Of a stretch of 21,020 nucleotides of DNA, positions 1 through 6,097 are shown one piece after another (within the stretch, counting starts at the first letter, position 1; every line of letters starts with the position of its first letter). The DNA is taken from positions 1 to 21,020 of the forward strand of contig CAZEVI010000011.1 in assembly GCA_964515615.1 (NCBI GenBank). Direction: 5' to 3'. Source of the DNA: CAZEVI01 sp964515615 (lineage in GTDB: Bacteria; Patescibacteriota; UBA1384; XYA2-FULL-43-10; CAINNR01). A program made the translations under genes and the position numbers. A model generated the notes under the pieces. That model did no database searches. It saw only the letters and a program-made list of their open reading frames with translations, and was not told where the DNA came from.

Positions 1-138
1 GCGCGCCATCAGTTCCGTTCAAAAAAGGTTCTGATTTCGTCAAACAAATGCACCATTAGAGAACTCATCGGTTTTTTGGAAGCCAAAAAATCACCAGCGA
101 AAGATGGTGATTTTAAATGGACGGCAAAAACGGGATAA
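1..138 (+). CDS. Possible 3' end of an unrecognised gene (partial)
   Basis: Reading from base 1, frame 1 stays open for 45 codons to a TAA at 136-138 and would encode a Lys-rich C-terminal tail (for example IRELIGFLEAKKS). The 5' end lies outside the window. If real, it overlaps the next ORF by 22 bp and contains the 87-114 hairpin. A competing reading is frame 3, which ends at a TAG at 57-59 about 27 bases before the hairpin, a more usual gene-then-terminator layout. I cannot choose between them from this window, and no family is recognised for either tail. Confidence 0.3.
   Translation, partial: ARHQFRSKKVLISSNKCTIRELIGFLEAKKSPAKDGDFKWTAKTG
87..114. terminator. Hairpin, possible bidirectional terminator
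   Basis: A perfect 10-bp stem (AAAATCACCA at 87-96, TGGTGATTTT at 105-114) encloses an 8-nt loop. On the plus strand only four U end the stem. On the minus strand the stem runs into six U, so it is stronger in that direction, although no minus-strand gene is evident to its right. It ends three bases before the ATG at 117, so it could also affect translation of that gene. Confidence 0.45.
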
Positions 139-578
139 AGGTTTATGATTTAGAAACAATTTCAGGAATTGAAGGCGATGGACCGATCGTAAAAATTTCC
201 AAGGTTATTATGTGGCGGTCTCTAAACATTGGTGCCAAATTTACTGTCATTGTGTTAGGTCAACAAACAGAAGCTAATCAGGATATTGTTATTCTTGTTG
301 CAGCTAAATCCGATGCCGAAAGCGAATCTGAAAGCTTGATGTCGTTGCCGTATTATGTTTTTTCGTCGCTAATTTCCAGATTTAAAATTATGGCAGCGTG
401 CAATTTGGCTGAGCGATATACAAATCAGGAAGGGAAATTCTATGTAAGGTGTGGGGACACAGAATACGAAGTTATTGCGAAATTTGAGCCGACCGAAGAA
501 ATTGAGACAGAAACAGGGCCAAAATTTCTTAGATTCGAAAAGTTGACTTTGGAATTTGTTCCCACAACAGCAGGATAA
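117..578 (+). CDS. Hypothetical protein, 153 aa
   Basis: I do not recognise this protein. It is a soluble-looking protein of mixed hydrophobic and acidic composition, with no signal peptide or membrane helix and no obvious motif. The C-terminal third is rich in Glu and alternating beta-like segments. The ATG at 117 directly follows an in-frame TAA (114-116), so it is the earliest possible start; the next in-frame ATG is residue 32. A weak GGTG sits about 8 bases upstream, inside the hairpin stem. The length and amino-acid make-up look coding, and the reverse-strand ORF across it looks like a shadow. The following gene starts 83 bases downstream. Confidence 0.6.
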   Translation: MDGKNGIKVYDLETISGIEGDGPIVKISKVIMWRSLNIGAKFTVIVLGQQTEANQDIVILVAAKSDAESESESLMSLPYYVFSSLISRFKIMAACNLAERYTNQEGKFYVRCGDTEYEVIAKFEPTEEIETETGPKFLRFEKLTLEFVPTTAG

Positions 579-648
579 TTCACAAATTAGCTTCAACTAC
601 CGATCACGCCGGCTCGAATGGTCAGTTTTTAATTTATTGTTTTTCAGT

Positions 649-654
649 TAAAAT
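649..654 (+). promoter_or_regulatory. -10-like TAAAAT just before the metallopeptidase gene
   Basis: TAAAAT ends seven bases before the ATG at 662, so a transcript starting there would have almost no leader. An AGGG at 655-659 could serve as a very close SD if transcription starts further upstream. No convincing -35 is visible. Confidence 0.35.
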
Positions 655-661
655 AGGGATA

Positions 662-2182
662 ATGAAATTAAAATTCAATCTCCAAAATTTTAGAGACTGG
701 CGATTTCGGTTGAAAATATCTTTAATTGCAATAATAATTCTTGGTGCTATTGCCAGTGTTTTGTTTATTCAAAGAAATCAAGTCAAGGCGCCGGTAACCG
801 AAATTCAAAAGCCGACCGAAATAAGTTCTGTGCCGGTTACACCACCGGAAGATGTCAAAAAGGCAATATCCAAAGCGCCGCCGAAAACTAAAACTTCCGG
901 CTCGACTTCGGTTAAAACCAGCAGTGATGGTTCAAAAACAGTTTCGACCTCGACCGGTCCAACTTCCGCCGCCGACACTAGCATCGCCGCCGCCGCCGGG
1001 CCCTCCGGTTCGATAGCCGGCATTAATTACATTGATCAAACTGGAACACATCCGGAGCTTGGTGATATTTTAAAAAATTATATGTCAAGCAATTTGCTGG
1101 TTGGCAGCGAGGTCAATTATATGTACTCGATAATCCTAAAAAACGCCGGCGGTACGGGCTGGGCCGGACTCTATTCTGGATATTACAGTCAAAGTCCGAC
1201 TGGCCAAATTACTTCAACTTGGGGATACATTACTTTGAACTCTTATTATTATGAAGGCAATCCCTATTTTAACGATTATATGAAACTAATTTTGTCGCAC
1301 GAATACGGCCACCATTATTCGCTTTATTACAAATGGCTTGTTTGGCAGCTTGGTTCCGGCACCAGATTTCCAGATTCTTACTATACCGTTCGTCCGCTTT
1401 CCAAGGATACAACAGCTCCAGACTACACTCTCGGATGGGAAAATTGTGATTGTGAAATTGCTGCCGAAGATTATTCCTACCTTTTTTCCGGCTACGGAGT
1501 TCATCAAATGGCATCAATCTACGGATACCCGTCAGCGGCGACGGCAACTTGGTTTAGAAACGAGCCAAATGGTTTGACAAGCACGTCGAGTGAACCTTCC
1601 GCTCCATCGACTCCCGACAGCACGCCACCAACGGTTTCGGTTGTTTCCCCATCAAACGGTCAAACTGTTTCCGGATCGGTGACCTTTTCTGCATCGGCAT
1701 CTGACAATATCGGAGTTTCCAAAGTTGAATTTTATATTGATAGTACGAAAATTTCCGAGGACAGTGCTTCGCCTTACAATACTCTTTTTACTAGCAGCAA
1801 CTATTCAAATGGATCGCATACATTAAAAGCCAAAGCCTACGATGCCGCCGGCAATAGCGCCGAAGCTTTAATTGCGGTAACAATCAACAATACTGTTGCC
1901 GATAGTACAAATCCGACAGTTTCAATTACCGATCCGGCTGACGACCCGCACTCTTGGTCTTCGGGGACTTTGCATATTGGAGTAACTGCCAGCGACAATG
2001 TAGCAATTCAAAAAATTGAGATTTATATTAATGACCAGTTGGCTTTGACCCAGTATACCTCGTCGGTATCGGCAACTTGGCATTATGGTAATGCTCCGGC
2101 CGGAACTTACATCCTAAAAGCCAAAGCTTACGACACTTCAAACAACACTGCTGAAGATAGCACTACCATTAACAAAAGCTAG
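662..2182 (+). CDS. Membrane-anchored secreted metallopeptidase-like protein with two Ig-like domains
   Basis: This 506-aa protein has a basic N-terminus and one hydrophobic helix at about residues 17-37, consistent with a signal anchor. A Ser/Thr/Pro/Ala-rich low-complexity linker follows (about 40-120). The central domain holds HEYGHH at 213-218, the HExxH zinc motif, and a downstream CEIAAEDYS segment whose Glu265 or Glu269 could be the third ligand as in gluzincins. The C-terminus has two repeats (about 319-410 and 414-506) of the bacterial Ig-like type, each with PTVS, SDN(V/I), I(E/D)xYI(N/D) and LKAKAYD motifs. I infer an extracellular peptidase acting at or outside the cell surface. 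The exact peptidase family is not identified, and the substrate is unknown. The two Ig-like domains could mediate adhesion or act as spacers. Confidence 0.75.
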   Translation: MKLKFNLQNFRDWRFRLKISLIAIIILGAIASVLFIQRNQVKAPVTEIQKPTEISSVPVTPPEDVKKAISKAPPKTKTSGSTSVKTSSDGSKTVSTSTGPTSAADTSIAAAAGPSGSIAGINYIDQTGTHPELGDILKNYMSSNLLVGSEVNYMYSIILKNAGGTGWAGLYSGYYSQSPTGQITSTWGYITLNSYYYEGNPYFNDYMKLILSHEYGHHYSLYYKWLVWQLGSGTRFPDSYYTVRPLSKDTTAPDYTLGWENCDCEIAAEDYSYLFSGYGVHQMASIYGYPSAATATWFRNEPNGLTSTSSEPSAPSTPDSTPPTVSVVSPSNGQTVSGSVTFSASASDNIGVSKVEFYIDSTKISEDSASPYNTLFTSSNYSNGSHTLKAKAYDAAGNSAEALIAVTINNTVADSTNPTVSITDPADDPHSWSSGTLHIGVTASDNVAIQKIEIYINDQLALTQYTSSVSATWHYGNAPAGTYILKAKAYDTSNNTAEDSTTINKS

Positions 2183-2251
2183 ACTTGGCTAATAACTATG
2201 TCTAATAGTCACAAGCGAGATATACCGACTGAAAAATGCGAATTACTCGCC

Positions 2252-2271
2252 AAAGTAGCTTTGGCTACTTT
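2252..2271. terminator. Hairpin between convergent genes
   Basis: A perfect 8-bp stem (AAAGTAGC / GCTACTTT) with a 4-nt TTTG loop lies between the 3' ends of the plus-strand metallopeptidase gene and the minus-strand pilin-like gene. It is symmetrical enough to act in both directions. The U-tracts after the stem are short, so terminator strength is uncertain. The rest of 2183-2357 shows nothing recognisable. Confidence 0.4.
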
Positions 2272-2357
2272 CCCCCGAAATTGCCGTTCTTCGTTCAAAA
2301 TCTGCTCACCTCTTTTTACAAGCAGATATTGGATAAACTCTTAACAGCCACCGGCTA

Positions 2358-3374
2358 TTATTGACCTCTATAGAAAGCGTAATTGAAGATGTCTAAAATA
2401 GTTCCGGTTTGGCGATTGATTTTGGCGATAATTTGTCGTGAGGTTCCAAAATAATAGCCAATTGATTGAATTGTAGTCTCCAAATTCGAAGTGTAGCGGT
2501 TGTTGGTTGCCGTTTGCGAGCCCTGGTAAAAACCGAATAATATGCCATCGGTATTTATGCCGCCAACCGGTTTTAAGGTCATTTCGGTTATCGCCCAAGT
2601 GCTAATATTCATCTTTGTTTGCAACGAAGCACCGTTTTGTGGTGTGTAAACCGAATAATTCGTCGATACCGGATCTTTATCCGGTTGATCGGCGTTGGTC
2701 GGTGAACAGCTGGTGGCCGGATCGCCAAAAAGTGCCGTTCTCTCATCGCCACTGGTATTTTTAACTTTGACTTCCAGCGCCCGCGTCGAGCCACAAGAAC
2801 TGTTTAACCATCTCCAATAGAGCCAAATCGGATCGGTGGAATTTATCATAGAGAATGACATTGCATTATCTTTGGTAATTTTGTAAGTTGCAGAATAGGT
2901 GATTTGATCCAAATCGTGGCCGGTGATTTTCCCGTCGGTGTTTATATCACTGCCAACATTGGACTGCAAATAATAACTTTGCAGTTCGTAAACTTGAGAT
3001 CGATCGCGAGCGGTGTAACCGAAAGTTACGCCGTCGTTGGAAATTGTGGTTCGCATTGGTGTTTTAGTCAAAAAATTACGATAAGCGTTGGCTGGACGAT
3101 CTCTTAACGTTAGCGAATCCCTGAAAATGTTGATTCCGACATTTTCAGGGACTTCCATATTTTTATCAAATTTATTGTACAAAAGCCCCTGTTCCAAACC
3201 GGATTCGGCGGCGTAGTAAGCGGAGATGCCATTGCTGTAAGTATTGGCAATATTCAATTGGCGAAAAGCGATTGCCACAATTCCGATCGCCGCTGTCCCG
3301 ATTATCGCCGCCAGCAAAACCGCCACAATTATCGCGGTTCCTTTGCGTTGGTTTTTTCGAGTAGTTTTTTTCAT
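2358..3374 (-). CDS. PilX/GspK-like pseudopilin with a dockerin-type calcium loop
   Basis: This 338-aa protein opens with a basic leader, a candidate prepilin peptidase site (RKG/T at 11-13), a long hydrophobic helix (about 13-37) and then AYYAAESGLEQG (52-63), the hallmark start of PilX_N-type minor pilins. The mature position 5 is Val rather than Glu, as in GspK-like tip pseudopilins. A 12-residue loop at 143-154 (D-x-N-x-D-G-x-I-x-x-x-D) matches dockerin/EF-hand calcium loops. The C-terminal half looks like a globular beta-rich domain with cysteines. Its start codon overlaps the stop of the upstream HU-fusion gene by 4 bp (ATGA), implying translational coupling. The likely role is a minor or tip component of a type IV pilus or related secretion filament. 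A 13-bp perfect stem-loop lies inside the gene at 3118-3151. Confidence 0.75.
   Translation of the reverse strand: MKKTTRKNQRKGTAIIVAVLLAAIIGTAAIGIVAIAFRQLNIANTYSNGISAYYAAESGLEQGLLYNKFDKNMEVPENVGINIFRDSLTLRDRPANAYRNFLTKTPMRTTISNDGVTFGYTARDRSQVYELQSYYLQSNVGSDINTDGKITGHDLDQITYSATYKITKDNAMSFSMINSTDPIWLYWRWLNSSCGSTRALEVKVKNTSGDERTALFGDPATSCSPTNADQPDKDPVSTNYSVYTPQNGASLQTKMNISTWAITEMTLKPVGGINTDGILFGFYQGSQTATNNRYTSNLETTIQSIGYYFGTSRQIIAKINRQTGTILDIFNYAFYRGQ
3118..3151. repeat. Perfect 13-bp inverted repeat inside the pilin-like gene
   Basis: TCCCTGAAAATGT (3118-3130) and ACATTTTCAGGGA (3139-3151) are exact reverse complements separated by 8 bases. The mRNA of the pilin-like gene would form this stem-loop over the codons for the VPENVGINIFRDS segment. 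Confidence 0.85.
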
Positions 3375-4138
3375 ATTTTGCAGATGGTCAGTTGATTACC
3401 GAATTTGGTTAGTCGCTTAGACATTTTTATTCGGTCGGTGCCGAAAAGCAAAAGCTCATCCGACGGTCCGGCCAGAGCTTCAATCTTTTCAATAATTACT
3501 GCGTGGCTCTCTTTTGGCAGATAGCGGTGATTTTTTTCCTCCGATCCGGAAAAATAGACAAGCTCGGATTTATTTCTGTTGGGGACAATCTCCAATTTGT
3601 CGGCGCCGAAAGTTTGCATTAGCCGGAAGATTGATTTGACAAATTTTGAAATCGGCGAATTATCATCTAAAATATGCGATTGCCGCTTGTTTTGAACTCG
3701 AACATGGACTTCAAAAGGATTAGCTGTTTTTGCTGACGGCGGTGGCGAAATCTCCTTTTCTTTTTGAATGAAAACTGTCGGCGGTTCAATTTCATAGCGG
3801 GGATTGCCAACCAGTTTCTGATATTCTTCTGGTGCCACTTCTTCGGAGGCCGCTCGCGTTCGAACTTTACCCGACGGATGCCATTTGATCACATCGGTCG
3901 GCGGCATAAAAAATTGCTTCTTATCGCCTCTTGGGCTGTTAATTATTTTTGCGCCGTATTTAACAACCTCAAAACTGCCGAAGTTAGAAACGATCGCTTT
4001 TCGATCGTTTGCCAATCCAAAAGTCAGCGACTCGGTAATAGCGGCGATTAACTTTTCGGCTTTTTGGCGGTTCATTTTGCTCATGCCGAGATTGTGAAGT
4101 TCTTTTGCAAGTTGTGAGGCAAATTTTTCTCTGGTCAT
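3371..4138 (-). CDS. HU/IHF-like DNA-binding domain fused to a PilB/GspE N-terminal-like domain
   Basis: The protein is 255 aa from the ATG at 4138; a TTG three codons upstream is the only longer start, and no clear SD precedes either. Residues 1-97 resemble HU/IHF: two helices, then SNFGSFEV (the GFGxFEV motif) and NSPRGDKKQFFMPP, matching the beta-arm with its intercalating Pro, then WHPSGKVRTRA. A Pro/Glu-rich linker follows (about 98-158). Residues about 160-255 (ISKFVKSIFRLMQTFGADKLEIVP onward, with LPKESHAVIIEKIEALAG) resemble the N-terminal subdomain of T2SSE/PilB ATPases, the part containing the ASDIHIEP motif, but no RecA-like ATPase domain follows. The gene overlaps the pilin-like gene by 4 bp. 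I infer a DNA-binding adaptor linked to a type IV pilus-like machine. The HU part is firm; the second domain call is by pattern only. Confidence 0.7.
   Translation of the reverse strand: MTREKFASQLAKELHNLGMSKMNRQKAEKLIAAITESLTFGLANDRKAIVSNFGSFEVVKYGAKIINSPRGDKKQFFMPPTDVIKWHPSGKVRTRAASEEVAPEEYQKLVGNPRYEIEPPTVFIQKEKEISPPPSAKTANPFEVHVRVQNKRQSHILDDNSPISKFVKSIFRLMQTFGADKLEIVPNRNKSELVYFSGSEEKNHRYLPKESHAVIIEKIEALAGPSDELLLFGTDRIKMSKRLTKFGNQLTICKI
3988..4010. repeat. Perfect 9-bp inverted repeat inside the HU-fusion gene
   Basis: AAACGATCG (3988-3996) and CGATCGTTT (4002-4010) pair exactly around a 5-base CTTTT loop. It lies within the HU-like domain coding region. Confidence 0.8.
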
Positions 4139-4397
4139 AAAACCCAAGAACGATTAAAAATCCATCATCTTAATAATATCAAAATTGTCGAAGTTTGTCT
4201 TTTAATTGTTGATAAACTGTGTATAAACTGGGGAAAAGTTAAGATAATATTTAATTTCTAATTTCCAATAGCAAAAAAATATCCAATGCCGAACTCAGAA
4301 TCGTTGGTTCTGGTTGAAATATCATCATCGGCGATTTTTTATTCTGATCAAATTATAGTATTGTAAAATTACTGTCTAAAAATTTTAATTATCTTTT
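4139..4397. other. Divergent AT-rich intergenic region between the HU-fusion gene and dnaX
   Basis: This 259-bp region separates minus-strand genes on the left from plus-strand dnaX on the right. It holds three DnaA-box-like 9-mers (4207-4237) followed by a very AT-rich tract (about 4238-4290). Several AT-rich -10-like hexamers are present (for example TATAGT and TAAAAT near 4350-4365), but I could not pair any with a convincing -35. No ORF or RNA gene is apparent. Confidence 0.6.
4207..4237 (-). promoter_or_regulatory. Three DnaA-box-like 9-mers at 11-bp spacing
   Basis: On the plus strand the 9-mers TGTTGATAA, TGTGTATAA and TGGGGAAAA begin at 4207, 4218 and 4229. Each is preceded or separated by AC. 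Read on the minus strand, the middle box is TTATACACA, which fits the bacterial DnaA consensus TTWTNCACA; the outer boxes each differ by one base. All three face the same way and are one helical turn apart. This could be a DnaA-controlled promoter for dnaX or the HU gene, or part of a replication origin. Confidence 0.5.
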
Positions 4398-6014
4398 ATG
4401 AGTCTTTATCGAAAATATCGTCCGCAAAAATTTGCCGATGTTGTTGGCGAGGATCACGTGCGCGATACTCTGCTTTTGGCAATCTTAGAAAATCGAGTCG
4501 GCCATGGATATTTATTTGCCGGTCTGCGAGGCAGTGGCAAAACCACAGTCGCTAGATTGTTGGCCAAAGCCGTCAATTGCCAAAATCGCGATCGACAAAA
4601 CACAGCCGGTAGCGGCGAGCCGTGCGGCGAATGTCAAAGTTGTCAAGAAATTTCTCTCGGAAAAAGTTTGGATATCATCGAAATTGACGCCGCATCAAAC
4701 AGAGGAATTGATGAAATTCGCGAACTTCGGGACAAGGTTAAATTTGCGCCGGCTAATGGAAAATACAAAATTTTCATTATCGATGAAGTTCATATGCTGA
4801 CGACGCCGGCTTTTAACGCACTTCTAAAAACTTTGGAGGAACCGCCGGCGCACGCAATATTCATTTTGGCAACAACCGAAGCCGACAAAATTCCGGCGAC
4901 TATTTTGTCGCGAATTCAGCGTTTCGATTTTCGGCGAATCTCCAAAGCCGATATTATTAAAAATTTAACATCGATCGCCAAGAGTGAAAAATTGAAAATT
5001 GACGATTTGGCGCTGGAAGCCATTGCTGTCGCCGGCGACGGCAGCCATCGAGATGCGATCTCGGTTTTACAACAGCTGGCTTCAAACTCCGGTGAGATTA
5101 CTTTGGAAACCGTGAGAAATACTCTTGGTTTGGCCAGAAGCGAAGAGATTATTCGATTGATTTCACTAATTGCTGTCGGTCAGAAAAGTCAGGCGATCGA
5201 AAAAGTTTCGGAATTTGTCGCCGCTGGGGTTGAGGTCAGCCAGATAATCAAAGAAATTATTGAAATTTTCCGCCAAACATTGCTTTGTAAAATTTCTTCC
5301 GGCGAGGCGGTTTTGGATCAAACCAAGGAACGAATACTAGAATTAAATAAATTGGCGGAGGCTTTTTCGGCAGGGGAGTTAAATCGGATACTGACAATTT
5401 TTATTGAGGCGGGTCAACAGTTGAAAGAATCACCAATTAGAACTTTGCCGATTGAAATGGCAATAATTGAAATTGCCGAGGGAAGATTTGCCAGTGAAAA
5501 ATTACCTGACAACAGACTACAAGATCAAAAAAATCAAACCAAAAACAGGGAACCGAAAATGGCAAAAGTAGAAAATCAAGTATCAATAAAACCCGAAGAT
5601 CAAAAAGTGGTCGAGGAAAAGGCTGAAATATCGGAAATTATGGAATCGGAGGGTCCGAAAGATGAGCAGGGAGAGAAATTAGAAAATGGAGAAATTAGCG
5701 GTGAACTTTGGAAAATGATTCTCGAGAAAATTAAAGAAGAAAATCAGAGCTTAAACGCTTTGCTTCGCGATGCTGAACCGGAGGGGATTGTCGGAGAAAA
5801 AATCACTATTGGAGTTAGGTTCAAATTTCACCACGATAAAATTTTGGAGAACAAAAATCGACAAATTTTGGAAAAGATATTTTCCGATGTTTTAGACAAA
5901 AAGTGTGTTATCGGTTGCAAAATTGTTGACAAGAAACAAAAAATGATAAAAAAGCCGTCAAAAACCGAAGACGATCTGGAAAAAGCGGCCGAGGAGATAT
6001 TTGAGGCGGAATAA
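4398..6014 (+). CDS. dnaX: DNA polymerase III subunit gamma/tau
   Basis: This 538-aa protein is the clamp-loader ATPase that loads the sliding clamp. It starts with the family signature SLYRKYRPQKFADVVG. Walker A is GLRGSGKT at 42-49, the zinc-binding cysteines are Cys61, Cys76, Cys79 and Cys82, and Walker B is IFIIDE at 125-130. LLKTLEEPP and the ATTE sensor segment follow, then LSRIQRF, where DnaX usually has LSRCxxF (the Cys is Ile here). A charged, Lys/Glu-rich linker (about 375-435) precedes a C-terminal tau-like domain. The ATG at 4398 lacks an obvious SD. The gene is followed 83 bases later by dnaB in the same orientation, so the two may be co-transcribed. The length is in the usual tau range. 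Confidence 0.95.
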   Translation: MSLYRKYRPQKFADVVGEDHVRDTLLLAILENRVGHGYLFAGLRGSGKTTVARLLAKAVNCQNRDRQNTAGSGEPCGECQSCQEISLGKSLDIIEIDAASNRGIDEIRELRDKVKFAPANGKYKIFIIDEVHMLTTPAFNALLKTLEEPPAHAIFILATTEADKIPATILSRIQRFDFRRISKADIIKNLTSIAKSEKLKIDDLALEAIAVAGDGSHRDAISVLQQLASNSGEITLETVRNTLGLARSEEIIRLISLIAVGQKSQAIEKVSEFVAAGVEVSQIIKEIIEIFRQTLLCKISSGEAVLDQTKERILELNKLAEAFSAGELNRILTIFIEAGQQLKESPIRTLPIEMAIIEIAEGRFASEKLPDNRLQDQKNQTKNREPKMAKVENQVSIKPEDQKVVEEKAEISEIMESEGPKDEQGEKLENGEISGELWKMILEKIKEENQSLNALLRDAEPEGIVGEKITIGVRFKFHHDKILENKNRQILEKIFSDVLDKKCVIGCKIVDKKQKMIKKPSKTEDDLEKAAEEIFEAE

Positions 6015-6097
6015 TTGCCAATTAAAAATATCAAATTAAAAGGTCAAATCAAATTAAACTTTCATAATTGTTGAACAAATTTAATAATAAACCCAGT

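Noticed and set aside
369..596. 75-aa minus-strand ORF across the 117-578 gene
   Set aside because: It lies antisense to a better coding candidate, has Phe/Cys-rich composition typical of a shadow frame, and has no signals of its own.
1821..2135. Repeated DNA around AAAAGCCAAAGC in the metallopeptidase gene
   Set aside because: It is explained by the two Ig-like domains sharing the LKAKAYD motif; not a separate repeat element.
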